A stretch of DNA of 64,000 nt, taken from CADEFX01 sp046154585 (GTDB taxonomy: Bacteria > Pseudomonadota > Alphaproteobacteria > Rhizobiales > Hyphomicrobiaceae). The translations under genes and the position numbers were made by a program. The notes beneath the pieces are model-generated. The model had not been told where the DNA came from. It saw only the letters and a list, made by a program, of their open reading frames with translations, and did not search any database. Location: contig JBJXDX010000079.1 in NCBI GenBank assembly GCA_046154585.1, forward strand, positions 1 to 64,000, read 5' to 3'. Positions 1 to 8,505 of the stretch are shown in pieces; position 1 is the stretch's first letter, and the number at the start of each line of letters is the position of its first letter.

Positions 1-53
1 CTCAGACGCTGTCCCAGGGGTGCTGGATTTAGCTCTCATGCTCCACTCCTCAG

Positions 54-419
54 GTGGTCACGATGAGCCCGAAATCCTCCGTTCCTCAAGCCGCTAAATC
101 TGACTCACAAGTGCTGATGTCGGACAGGCTCAAGGTGGGATTGCCGAACGTTCGGGTCCACGACCTGAAGCACACGTTTGGACGCCGCTTGCGAGCGGCC
201 GGCGTGAGCTTCGAGGACCGTCAGGATCTACTCGGACATCGCTCTGGTAGGATCACCACTCACTATTCAGCGGCGGAGCTTACGCGCCTGATCGAAGCGG
301 CCGAGACCGTAGTCGAGGCCGACGGAAAGAGGCCTGAGCTAGTAGTGCTGCGGGGGAGAGCAGGGACCAGCTCCCGCAAAACTCCCGCACAGTTAGGCGA
401 ACCGGAGGTGAGAAGTTGA
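54..419 (+). pseudogene. Truncated tyrosine recombinase (phage-type integrase), C-terminal fragment
   Basis: Only about 120 residues remain of a protein family that usually runs to 300-400. The fragment keeps the C-terminal catalytic part: a box II motif reading HDLKHTF, an LLGH motif and the Tyr-containing THYSAAEL stretch that would carry the nucleophile. An in-frame TAG at 30-32 closes the frame upstream, so the N-terminal DNA-binding domain and the first catalytic Arg are absent from this frame. In box II the usual catalytic Arg (HxLRH) is Lys. It reads towards, and ends 6 bp from, the 3' end of the tRNA-Gln gene, a classical integration site. I infer a decayed integrase left by an element that lay to the left. 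It could instead be the end of a frameshifted longer gene; the sequence before base 1 would decide. Confidence 0.75.
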
Positions 420-425
420 CAAAAC

Positions 426-500
426 TGGCTGGGGCGGGAGGGTTCGAACCTCCGCATGGCGGAATCAAAATCCGCTGCCTTACCACTTGGCTACGCCCCA
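426..500 (-). tRNA. tRNA-Gln (anticodon TTG)
   Basis: Read on the minus strand from 500 to 426 this folds as a tRNA. A 7-bp acceptor stem (TGGGGCG with CGCCCCA) closes the cloverleaf. The anticodon stem GCGGA/TCCGC encloses the loop TTTTGAT with anticodon TTG, which decodes CAA (Gln). The T arm contains GGTTCGAACC, and CCA is genome-encoded after the discriminator G. Its 3' end faces the truncated integrase, consistent with use as an attachment site. Confidence 0.95.
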
Positions 501-591
501 ACTGAGAACGTGCCTTCTACGCGCAACGGCGCGGGGATTCAAGGCCTCGAACCTGCGCCGGTGGCGGGTCGGCATTGCGTCATGATCTTGA

Positions 592-1974
592 CTATTCGAC
601 GAACCCGGCCAGCCTCGGCAGCCACAAGCTGATGCTCGGAAAATAGATGCAGAGCATCAAGCCCAAGATCTGCAGCGCGACGAATGGATACATGGCGCGA
701 TAGACGTCGGCCATGGTCACGCCGGGCGGCGCCGTCCCCTTCATGTAGAACAGTGTGGCGCCAAACGGCGGTGTCATGAATGCCGTTTGCAGATTGACTG
801 CGACCAACGTACCGAACCAGGTCATCAGCGCCGCGTTGCTGCCCAGATGGTCGGAGAAATCGAACTTCATCAGGATCGGGCCAAAGATCGGCAGGACGAT
901 GAGGCAGATCTCGATCCACTCGAACGGGAATCCGAGTAGGAAGATCAGCACCATGATGAATGCGAGCATCTCCCACTTGGTGTCCACGCCGAAATAGGCG
1001 AGCGTCGAGATCATCAGGTCGTCGCCGCCGAGGACGCGGAACACGTAGGAAAAGCCGGTAGCCCCGAGGAAGATCAAGAACACCAAACCGTTCGCCTTGC
1101 AGGTAGAGAAGATCGCCTCGGTCATCATTTGAATCGTCGCACGTCCGTTCAGTGCGGCGATGAACAGCGCGCCGAGCACGCCGACGGCACCGCTCTCCGT
1201 CGGTGTAGCCCAGCCGGCGAAGATCGAACCCAGCACGATCACCATCAGCGCTGTCATCGGGAACAGGCCGCGCCACAAGGCATACCAGAACTCGCCGCGC
1301 GTCTGCGGCCCGTATTCCGGCGGCAACTTCGGCGCCATGCCGGGTCGCAGGATCGAAACCGCGACGATGTAGAGCAGGTACAGGCCTGAGAGCAGGAAGC
1401 CCGGCATGACGGCGCCGAGAAACAGGTTGCCCGCCGAGGTCGCCAGCATCTCCGCCATCACCACCAGCATGATGGCCGGTGGGATCAGGATGCCGAGCGT
1501 TCCAGCCGAGGCAATGGTGCCGATGGCGAGCTCCTTGTTGTATCCGGACGCCAGCATCTGCGGCAACGCGATCACCGACAGCGTGATGACGGCTGCGCCG
1601 ACCACACCGATCGGAGCGGCCAAGATGGTTCCCATGATCATGACAGCGACGGCCAGTGCACCGGGACACCACTTGAACAGGATCTCGGTCGCGCTCAGCA
1701 TATCTTTGGCCGAGCCGGATCGCTCCAGGATCGCACCCATGAAGATGAACATGGGGATCGACGCGAGCACCGGGTCCGCCGCGACGCCTGCCCACATGCG
1801 CAGCACGACGTCCGAGATGCCGATGATCTTGAATACGCCGAGCCAAGATCCGATGATTGCGAAGACCAGCGACAGGCCTCCCATGATGAAGGCCACGGGA
1901 TACCCGATGAAAATGAAGAAGAACATGCTGACGAACATGATCAGCGCGAGATTGTCAGCCAGCGTGTCGAGCAC
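592..1974 (-). CDS. TRAP transporter large permease (DctM-type)
   Basis: The 460-residue, highly hydrophobic protein has about 12 predicted membrane segments and matches the usual 430-460 residue size of TRAP large subunits. The start MLDTLADNLALIMFVSMFFF and the later run FGVVGAAVITLS-like glycine-rich loops with IPPAIMLVV are typical of the family. It forms the Na+-coupled translocation channel in the inner membrane. It follows the small permease gene by 21 bp on the same strand, so both are probably cotranscribed, and the cognate binding-protein gene lies further upstream at 2984-4057. Overall likeness is to the mannitol/chloroaromatic (FcbT3-like) branch, so an organic anion is the likely substrate, but the substrate cannot be read from the sequence. 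Confidence 0.9.
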   Translation of the reverse strand: MLDTLADNLALIMFVSMFFFIFIGYPVAFIMGGLSLVFAIIGSWLGVFKIIGISDVVLRMWAGVAADPVLASIPMFIFMGAILERSGSAKDMLSATEILFKWCPGALAVAVMIMGTILAAPIGVVGAAVITLSVIALPQMLASGYNKELAIGTIASAGTLGILIPPAIMLVVMAEMLATSAGNLFLGAVMPGFLLSGLYLLYIVAVSILRPGMAPKLPPEYGPQTRGEFWYALWRGLFPMTALMVIVLGSIFAGWATPTESGAVGVLGALFIAALNGRATIQMMTEAIFSTCKANGLVFLIFLGATGFSYVFRVLGGDDLMISTLAYFGVDTKWEMLAFIMVLIFLLGFPFEWIEICLIVLPIFGPILMKFDFSDHLGSNAALMTWFGTLVAVNLQTAFMTPPFGATLFYMKGTAPPGVTMADVYRAMYPFVALQILGLMLCIYFPSISLWLPRLAGFVE

Positions 1975-1995
1975 TATGGATTCTCCCGGTTCGGA

Positions 1996-2556
1996 CTATA
2001 CGTCCGACTCCACATGGCCAATCTGCAGATTGACTTCTTCGTTCGATATGCCACCAAACAGAAAGACGATGACACGCAGCAACACGCTCAAGATGCCCAT
2101 CACCACCATCCAGAGGCCGGCAGCGTAGATGCCTTTGATGATCCAGCGATGGGTGAGGCCGACCGTGCTGTCGGACTGCTCGCCCAGCAGAAAGGACTGC
2201 GTCACGAAATCGAGGCTGTAGTACGCGACCAGCGCAACGTATGGCAGTGCCAGCAGCAGGCAACCAAAGAGCTCGATCCACGCTCTGCCGCGATACGACA
2301 TCTGTTCGGTGAAGGAGTCGACCCGCGGATGCGCGTTGATGGTGTAGCAGTAGCCCATCCACAGCGAGAAGATCGCGGCATGGAAATGCCACTCCAGCTC
2401 CTGCAACTTGGTGGATGGCAATGGCACACCGAACTTCCGTGCGACGACATCGAACGTGGTCACCAGGGCCATGATGAGGAGCAGCCAGCCGGATGCTAAG
2501 GCGATCACTTCGAGGATGCGGCGAAAGACCTCTGAGAGCTTTAGAAGTGCCCTCAT
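1996..2556 (-). CDS. TRAP transporter small permease (DctQ-type)
   Basis: The 186-residue protein has four predicted transmembrane helices, the hallmark of DctQ subunits. The segment LQELEWHFHAAIFSLWMGY matches the conserved DctQ core (E-x-x-x-x-x-F). A longer frame begins at 2604, but the ATG at 2556 has a strong GGAGGGG ribosome site 10 bases upstream and gives the usual short N-terminus, so I chose it. It would pair with the large permease just downstream to form the membrane part of the transporter. A 427-bp gap rich in inverted repeats separates it from the binding-protein gene. Confidence 0.9.
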   Translation of the reverse strand: MRALLKLSEVFRRILEVIALASGWLLLIMALVTTFDVVARKFGVPLPSTKLQELEWHFHAAIFSLWMGYCYTINAHPRVDSFTEQMSYRGRAWIELFGCLLLALPYVALVAYYSLDFVTQSFLLGEQSDSTVGLTHRWIIKGIYAAGLWMVVMGILSVLLRVIVFLFGGISNEEVNLQIGHVESDV

Positions 2557-2983
2557 TGCGGGATAGCCCCTCCGCAGCGTGTCTGGCGGCGACGCTTCGC
2601 CCACAAAATTTTGTCCGACATTGGTCCTCCCTTCCCCTTCGACCAGGCATCCATTCCACTCAATCCTGCCGCGACGGTAGACAAGAACTCCACACGTCCG
2701 CGCACCACATCGAGTTTGTGGTGCGTGGATGGCAGAGCCAAACGAGCAGTTCGGTCCGTGGACCTAGAGCGCGCGATCATTTCACATGGAAGCACTAAGG
2801 CTTCCATGTGAAGCGTGAATCGCTCTCTCAACATAGAGGTAGAGCAGGATTCACGTTTCGGCCGAGGGACCACATGTAGGGCGAGGTGATTCAATCCGAA
2901 ACGATCCTGCTCAAGTCGCCAAGGACGTTCCTCGGCGGTGAAGCGGTCGGCCCAGCCTTGGCGCTGGGCCGGAAGTATCCGCC
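2557..2983. repeat. Gene-free TRAP P-Q spacer with nested palindromes
   Basis: No convincing gene is seen in this 427-bp spacer. It holds three inverted repeats. A perfect 13-bp stem lies at 2781-2793/2800-2812 with a 6-base loop. An 8-bp stem lies at 2814-2821/2848-2855. A longer imperfect pair lies at 2842-2861/2896-2912, with arms GAGCAGGAT...CGTTTCGG and a 3-base insertion on the left. The first hairpin has no T-run. These look like Hyphomicrobiales intergenic palindromic repeats (inference) and could also stabilise or process the transcript between the binding-protein gene and the permease genes. Confidence 0.7.
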
Positions 2984-4057
2984 TCATTCTTTCAGGTAGG
3001 TCGCTTTCATCTGCTGCGAGACACCCCATACCGAGAACTTCTTGCGATAATCGGTGTAGTGGTCGGCAACCTTTTTGAAGAGCGCGTCCTTCGCCGACTC
3101 TTCGGTCAAGACTTCCTGCCATGCCTTCTCTATGGCCGCCAGATCCTCGTCGCTCCAGCGCTTCACCTTGACACCGTGCTTCGTCTGATACTCGGCCATG
3201 GCAGCAAATTGCGCGTGGTCGCTTTCGACGTAGGTGTGGATCACCGCGTCGTTGAGCGCGACCTCGATGATCGCCTTGTGCTGATCCGACAGTGCCTCCC
3301 AGGCCTTCTTGTTCATCAACAGCTCGCTGACCGAAGACTGCTGATGCCAGCCGGGGAAGTAATTGTACTTGGCGATCTGGTGGAAGCCCAAGCGCGTGTC
3401 CATGGTCGGCATGGAGAACTCGGTTGCGTCGATGACGCCGCGCTCCAGCGCCTGATAGATGTCGGCGGCTGCCAAAAGCTGGGTCTGGACGCCGAGCTTC
3501 TGCATCACCTGGGCGCCGAGGCCAAAGAAGCGCATCTTCATGCCCTTCAGCTCAGCCACCGATTTGACCTCGTTGCGGAACCAGCCAGAGGTCTCCGGTG
3601 CGATCGCGAAGCAGTCGAGCGCGTAGAGGCCGTGCTTGTCGTAGATCTCGTCGCGCAGCTTGTTGCCACCACCGAACCATTTCCAACCCAGGAACTCGCC
3701 AATCGTCGGGCCGAACGGCACTGTTGTGAAGAAGGCCAGCGCGGGATACTTGCCGGTATGATAGCCGGGCGTCGTCCAGCACGACTCGATCGAACCTTTG
3801 GATACTGCGTCGAAACACTCGAGCGGCGGAATGAGCGCGCCGGGCTCGTAGAACTTGATCTCGAGCGTGCCGCCCGACAACCGGTCGATGTTCTTGGAGA
3901 AGCGCACGGCCGAGGTGCCGATGTGCGGCAACTGGGCGCCGAACGCACTTTGCATCTTCCAGCGCACCTTGGTTTGCGCGCTGGCGTCAGTGGAAACGAA
4001 AGCGAGACCCACGGCAGACACTGCCACGAGCCCCCACTTTAGCGGGTTGATTGACAT
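2984..4057 (-). CDS. TRAP transporter substrate-binding protein (DctP-type)
   Basis: This is a 357-residue periplasmic solute-binding protein. A Sec signal peptide occupies about residues 1-27 and ends in DASAQ. The mature protein starts with TKVRWKMQSAFG, a typical TRAP SBP first strand. The central AELKGMKMRFFGLGAQVMQKLG matches the conserved domain where an Arg normally salt-bridges a carboxylate ligand, and GVIDATEFSMP fits the family's E/DG-x-I-D-A-x-E block. It is first in a minus-strand P-Q-M order and delivers substrate to the permeases at 1996-2556 and 592-1974. The family is sure; the ligand is unknown. Confidence 0.92.
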   Translation of the reverse strand: MSINPLKWGLVAVSAVGLAFVSTDASAQTKVRWKMQSAFGAQLPHIGTSAVRFSKNIDRLSGGTLEIKFYEPGALIPPLECFDAVSKGSIESCWTTPGYHTGKYPALAFFTTVPFGPTIGEFLGWKWFGGGNKLRDEIYDKHGLYALDCFAIAPETSGWFRNEVKSVAELKGMKMRFFGLGAQVMQKLGVQTQLLAAADIYQALERGVIDATEFSMPTMDTRLGFHQIAKYNYFPGWHQQSSVSELLMNKKAWEALSDQHKAIIEVALNDAVIHTYVESDHAQFAAMAEYQTKHGVKVKRWSDEDLAAIEKAWQEVLTEESAKDALFKKVADHYTDYRKKFSVWGVSQQMKATYLKE

Positions 4058-4395
4058 AGTTTACCTCCCATGGCAGCTGCGACCGTTACGACGCCGGTAG
4101 AGATACCAGCTGCATCCGGTGCGGCATGCGTGACTGCACAAAGGGGCGTGGCTTTGATTTTTTTAGCCGCTGCTCAAACGGCTTGACGGAAGCTCTCCGA
4201 CCCGAGGCACACGTTGGCACGCGTTCGGAGCAATGTCAAAAAAATGCCTGCGTGCAACTGTGTAGGAGGCAGAGTTGTCTTCTGGACCGGTTGGTATTTC
4301 GCCCGATGGCGCGTCGAAAAACACCTCTGCCGGCTCGGTCGTAGCCGTCGACCGGCAGCACTACCCTGATGTTTGCCACGTGTATAAAAGGCGCC
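4058..4395. other. Divergent promoter region, no gene
   Basis: This 338-bp spacer lies between the divergently transcribed TRAP binding-protein gene and the lytic transglycosylase gene. It is AT-richer than its surroundings, with a T-run near 4157-4164 and an A-run near 4238-4244. It must hold both promoters, but no sigma-70 pair or operator stands out enough to place. Confidence 0.5.
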
Positions 4396-5628
4396 ATGCG
4401 CGATCCGATGTCACGCCGCACACTCCTAGCCGCCGGTTTGGGCGGGCTGTGCCTATTTCCATTCACAAACTTGGTCGCGGCCCAGTCTTCGCGAATGACT
4501 TTCGCGCAGTGGGTCGACGGCTTTCGCGCCCGCGCCATTGCGCGGGGCATATCGGCGGCCACCTATTCCCGCGTGATGAATGCGGTCGTGCCCGATACCT
4601 CTGTTTACGCGCTGGATCGCGCGCAGCCTGAATTCCAGGAGGTCGTCTGGCAGTATCTCAACCGCCGCGTCTCCGACTGGCGCATCACGACGGGCAAGGT
4701 GCGCGCCCGCGAGCACGCAGGCTTGCTCGAGCGCATCGAGCGCGAGTATGGCGTTGATCGCTACGTGATGCTCGGATTGTGGGGCATGGAGTCGGCCTTC
4801 GGCGACGTCGTCGAAAATCCCAAGCACATGCGGCCCGTTCTCCCGGCGCTGGCGGCTTTGGCATGGGGCGACCCGCGCCGGCGATCCTACTGGGAGAAGG
4901 AACTGCTCAATGCGCTTGTCATTGTTGAGCGCGGCTGGGCAGCGCCGGCCGGCATGATCGGTTCCTGGGCCGGTGCCATGGGACACACGCAGTGGATGCC
5001 CGAGGTCTGGCTGAACATGGGCGTGGATTTCAATGGCGACGGACGCATCTCGCCATTCGGCGCGCCCGATGATGCGCTCGCCGGGACAGCCCGCTATCTT
5101 CAGCGCCGCGGTCAATATCGCCGCGGCGAGATCTGGGGGTGCGAGGTCCGGCTGCCGGTCCGGGTGAGCGCACAAACGGGCGGCTCGCGCGCGGTCGCTG
5201 GCTGGAGTGCGCTCGGCGTGATGCGGGCTGACGGCCGCCCTCTGCCGGCGTCGCAGATGCCGGCCCGCTTGTGGCAGCCGGCCCCCGGCGGGCCGGTCCT
5301 GCTGATCACGCGCAACTTCGACGCCGTGAAGTCATACAACCCGGCGAACACCTATGCGCTCGCTATCGTGCATCTCGGCGATCGTATCCGCGGCGACGGC
5401 CCGTTCGTGCAACCGTTTCCAGGCGGTGAGCGCATCCCGACCGTCGCCGAGATTCAGGAGATGCAGCGCCGCCTGACCGCGCAGGGCTTTGAAACCGGCG
5501 GCACCGATGGCCGGGTGGGGCGCGATACCATGCTCGCGATCCGCGGTTACCAGCGCAAAGTCGGGCTGCAGCCGGCCGACGGGTATGCAGGCCTGAAGCT
5601 TCTGGCTCGCCTGCGCCAGGGCGGCTGA
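4396..5628 (+). CDS. Lytic murein transglycosylase (MltB/SLT_2 type) with peptidoglycan-binding domain
   Basis: The 410-residue enzyme is predicted to cleave peptidoglycan glycan strands to 1,6-anhydromuropeptides in the periplasm. The N-terminus has a signal of MSRRTLLAAGLGG type, possibly Tat-dependent. The SLT_2 domain covers about residues 30-320, with the catalytic Glu in GMESAFG near residue 130 and the GAMGHTQWMP substrate loop. A PG_binding_1 domain occupies the last 65 residues (MQRRLTAQGFETGGTDGRVG). The start at 4396 was chosen because AAGG lies 6 bases upstream; a frame from 4369 lacks such a site. It ends 3 bp before the convergent MaoC gene. Confidence 0.92.
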   Translation: MRDPMSRRTLLAAGLGGLCLFPFTNLVAAQSSRMTFAQWVDGFRARAIARGISAATYSRVMNAVVPDTSVYALDRAQPEFQEVVWQYLNRRVSDWRITTGKVRAREHAGLLERIEREYGVDRYVMLGLWGMESAFGDVVENPKHMRPVLPALAALAWGDPRRRSYWEKELLNALVIVERGWAAPAGMIGSWAGAMGHTQWMPEVWLNMGVDFNGDGRISPFGAPDDALAGTARYLQRRGQYRRGEIWGCEVRLPVRVSAQTGGSRAVAGWSALGVMRADGRPLPASQMPARLWQPAPGGPVLLITRNFDAVKSYNPANTYALAIVHLGDRIRGDGPFVQPFPGGERIPTVAEIQEMQRRLTAQGFETGGTDGRVGRDTMLAIRGYQRKVGLQPADGYAGLKLLARLRQGG

Positions 5629-5631
5629 TGA

Positions 5632-6117
5632 CTATGCTGCCGCTGGCCTTTTTCTGAGCAGGTAGCGCTGAGACCCCTCCAGCACCAGCGCGCCGTCCTG
5701 GTTGTGAACCGTGGACTTCAAAGTCAGTACGCCGGTCGTGCGTTGCGGTTTCAACTCGGCCACGACCAGCCGCGGATAGAGCGTGTCGCCGGCATAGACT
5801 GGTTTCAGGAAGCGTGACGATTGCTCGATGAAGCCCATCAGGCTGTCTTCGACCAGGAACGGAAAGACGCCGGCTCCGGCGGCCGTCTGTATCGCCACCT
5901 GATAGCCGTGCGCCAGCAGATCGCGGTGGCCATGCCGCTTGCAGAACTCGCGATCGTAGTGGATCGGATGATTGTCGCCGGATGCCGCCTGAAAGGCGAG
6001 GAAGTGCGCCTCCGTCACCGTGCGCGAGGGAATGTAGAACCCCTCTCCGATCTCGAAATCCTCGAAGAAGCGTTGCGGGCCGAAGCGAATGGCTGCGGGA
6101 TCGATCTTGTCCGTCAT
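5632..6117 (-). CDS. MaoC-family (R)-specific enoyl-CoA hydratase
   Basis: The 161-residue single hot-dog domain protein carries the hydratase 2 motif DNHPIHYDREFCKRHGHRD followed by LLAHGYQ, where the Asp and His form the catalytic dyad. Such enzymes hydrate 2-enoyl-CoAs or act on related dicarboxylic and methyl-branched CoA esters. Its ATG overlaps the stop of the upstream CaiB-type gene (ATGA overlap at 6114-6117), implying translational coupling and one pathway. MaoC-CaiB pairs resemble the mesaconyl- or itaconyl-type CoA modules, but the exact substrate is inference. Confidence 0.88.
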   Translation of the reverse strand: MTDKIDPAAIRFGPQRFFEDFEIGEGFYIPSRTVTEAHFLAFQAASGDNHPIHYDREFCKRHGHRDLLAHGYQVAIQTAAGAGVFPFLVEDSLMGFIEQSSRFLKPVYAGDTLYPRLVVAELKPQRTTGVLTLKSTVHNQDGALVLEGSQRYLLRKRPAAA

Positions 6118-7298
6118 TCTAGCGAGCTCCGGCCGGGCGCCTCCAAGGCGACACCGTCGCGCACGAGTCGCTCGATATCGTTCGGCGCCAGTCCCGCCAG
6201 CGCGAGAATGCCCCGCGTGTGCTGGCCGACGCGGGGAACAGCCGCGTCGAACGGCGGCGCTCCGGGCAGATGTGGCAGCTGCACCGTCTCGCCGGTGTCG
6301 AGTTGATAAGGTGGAGCCGCCGACACGGCAGACACATGCGCATCTTCGAGCCAGTCGCCATAGGTATTGATCCGGCTCGCCAGCCCGCCGGCTTTGGCGA
6401 AGCGCTCCACCCAGTCCGCCGTGCTGCGCGTCGCCATCGCGGCGTCGAGAATCTGCGTCAGCTCAGCGATATTGGCCTTGCGGCTCTGGAAGCTGTCGAA
6501 GCGCGGATCGCGCGCCAGCTCGGGCCGTTCGATCGCAGTGCAGATGCCCGCGAACTGCGCCTCGTTGACCAGCGTGACCGCGAGCCATCCGTCGCTCGTG
6601 CGATAGTTTCCGGCCGGCGGATTGTAAAGTCCCGGCGGTCGCCCGGCATACCCGTATTCGAGAATGTTGGGGCCCTGCATGTGCGCGGAAGACTGCAGCA
6701 GACTGATGTCGATGTGGCGCGCGCCATCGCCTGGCTTGCGGCCCCACAGCGCCATCGTCGCCGCCTGAAACGCGTAGAGGCCCGTCATGCCGTCGACCAG
6801 GGTGGCATTCATCTTCACCGGCGAACCGTCACGGCCGCGCATGACGCTCATGAGGCCTGACATCGCCTGCCCGACCGTATCGACCATCGGCAGCTTGCGG
6901 TTAGGTCCTCGTTGCCCCCAGCCTGAGACTGACACGTAGACGATGTCCGGGCGCACCGCCTTCACCGCTTCAAACCCCAGCCCCAGCCGATCCATCACAC
7001 CCGGCCGTGCGTTCTCGATGAAGACATGCGCTTGTGCTGCGAGCTTCAGCGCGACAGCGCGTCCTTCCGACCTTTTGAGATCAAGTGCCAGGCTTTCCTT
7101 GCCGCGATTGTAGGCGATGGTTTGCGACGACATGCCGGCGATGGGCGTGCCGAGCCTGCGAATCCAGTCGCCTTCGGGCGGCTCGATCTTGAGGACGCGC
7201 GCGCCGTACTCTGCGAAGTATCCGCCGCACGACGGGCCGGCGATGCCCTGGCTCACGTCGAGGACAACGAATTCCTGCAGTGGTTTGGCGTCGGACAT
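6114..7298 (-). CDS. CaiB/BaiF family (class III) CoA-transferase
   Basis: The 394-residue protein would move CoA between an acyl-CoA donor and an organic acid. It begins with LQEFVVLDVSQGIAGP and YFAEYGARVLKIEPP, the family's Rossmann-like start. The catalytic Asp is seen in LVDGMTGLY. The frame extends up to 7634, but the ATG at 7298 has GGAGGAAG just upstream and gives the family's normal length. It overlaps the MaoC gene by 4 bp, so the two form an operon. The divergent thioesterase gene at 7392 is a further acyl-CoA enzyme. Confidence 0.92.
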   Translation of the reverse strand: MSDAKPLQEFVVLDVSQGIAGPSCGGYFAEYGARVLKIEPPEGDWIRRLGTPIAGMSSQTIAYNRGKESLALDLKRSEGRAVALKLAAQAHVFIENARPGVMDRLGLGFEAVKAVRPDIVYVSVSGWGQRGPNRKLPMVDTVGQAMSGLMSVMRGRDGSPVKMNATLVDGMTGLYAFQAATMALWGRKPGDGARHIDISLLQSSAHMQGPNILEYGYAGRPPGLYNPPAGNYRTSDGWLAVTLVNEAQFAGICTAIERPELARDPRFDSFQSRKANIAELTQILDAAMATRSTADWVERFAKAGGLASRINTYGDWLEDAHVSAVSAAPPYQLDTGETVQLPHLPGAPPFDAAVPRVGQHTRGILALAGLAPNDIERLVRDGVALEAPGRSSLE

Positions 7299-7391
7299 GC
7301 GGTGCTTCCTCCTGCCACCCCTATTGATTAATCGGAGTGGGCCATCAACGATGCGGCCCAGTATCAACGACAGCCAGGATAAGCGGGAGAT

Positions 7392-7835
7392 ATGATGACT
7401 GACCAGCCGGGTCTCGACCTGACGCAAAGATCGACCTTCAAGCTCTTTACGCCGGTCACGCTCCGCTTCTGCGATACCGACAAGCTCGGACACATCAACA
7501 ACGTATCGATCGCTTCCTTCTTCGAGGCATCGCGCTGCGAGCTGATCGACGGTGCGGTGGCGCGCGCCCGGATCGAACCGGGTCTCGACTATGTGCTGGC
7601 GCGCGTCGCCATCGATTTCAAGAGCGAGCTGCACTATCCAGGCACTGTGGAGGTCGGAGGCCGTTTCCTGAAGGTCGGCAATCGCTCGATCCTGAGCGGC
7701 TATGGCGCATTCCTGGGCGAGCGCTGCTTTGCGACGGGTGAAGCTGTCAACGTTTTCATTGATCTTGAACGCCGCGTCTCGGTACCGGTGCCCGACAATC
7801 TGCGCCGTCTGCTGCAGGAGGAAATTTCAGGCTGA
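7392..7835 (+). CDS. Acyl-CoA thioesterase (YbgC/4-hydroxybenzoyl-CoA thioesterase type)
   Basis: The 147-residue hot-dog fold protein carries the motif FCDTDKLGHINNVSIASFFE, in which the Asp of the DxxxxxHxNN block is the usual catalytic residue in YbgC/FadM enzymes. It would hydrolyse an acyl- or aroyl-CoA to the free acid and CoA. GGGAG lies just before the tandem ATGATG start; either Met is possible. It reads away from the CaiB-MaoC pair and is followed by a 670-bp gene-free stretch. Confidence 0.88.
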   Translation: MMTDQPGLDLTQRSTFKLFTPVTLRFCDTDKLGHINNVSIASFFEASRCELIDGAVARARIEPGLDYVLARVAIDFKSELHYPGTVEVGGRFLKVGNRSILSGYGAFLGERCFATGEAVNVFIDLERRVSVPVPDNLRRLLQEEISG

Positions 7836-8505
7836 CGCAAGTGCTTTCTGAGTTGTCCACACGCATCCACAGACAGGTGCGATTTCTTCTGTGGCGCGTG
7901 AGCAACGTTGTCCTTCCGCGACCCTGTAACCGATTGGCGTGCGTGAAAATTGACGATCGTTCTTGTTGCGACATTCAGCTATCAGAACATGATCCGCATC
8001 GGTTGCGATCGACAAAAATCTCCGGATAAAACGGGGAGTTGTTGGCGCTGGTTGAAAAAGAGTTGGTGCGTTGACGGATCGATATCGCCTGTCGTGCTCG
8101 CGGCGGCGATCTCCCGGAATGGAAATCGTCGCCGCCGTCAACCGGAGAAAAATGATGGCGTCGCAGATTCGTCGTCTTGTCATCGACCGGCGCGTTCGTA
8201 TGTTGCGGCTATGAACGGCGCGAGCATTTGAGTTGGAATGCTCGACGAGATTCTTCCGGGCCTCAAGCTGCGGGGCTAGACGGCGCAAGTCGTAGAGGAC
8301 TGGAAGTTCGAGGGCCGGCGGATGGCATTTGGGGGACCTCGCAAGAGGACCATTCGTCGGATAGCGGGGCGGAGCTGCCGGTTCACACGATCGGCAGCTC
8401 CACACTCTCGGGGCCGGTGCTCACTCTCTTGTGCAGACTCGTCGGCGTCCAGCAATCTCGCTAATATCAGCGACCGCATATGGTCTGCGCTGACGAGGTT
8501 GTCCC
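7836..8505. other. 670-bp gene-free region with several inverted repeats
   Basis: No reading frame here looks coding. The base composition is AT-richer than the flanks, especially 7930-8080. Four inverted repeats are visible: 7867-7873/7888-7894, 8101-8109/8129-8137, 8221-8228/8237-8244 and a perfect 10-bp pair at 8371-8380/8392-8401. None has a following T-run. It could be a decayed gene, a ncRNA locus or the control region of the acyl-CoA dehydrogenase gene. Confidence 0.45.

Noticed and set aside
539..1846. Long minus-strand frame overlapping the TRAP large permease
   Set aside because: It is the alternative frame of a clear DctM gene and yields Arg/His/Asp-rich low-complexity protein.
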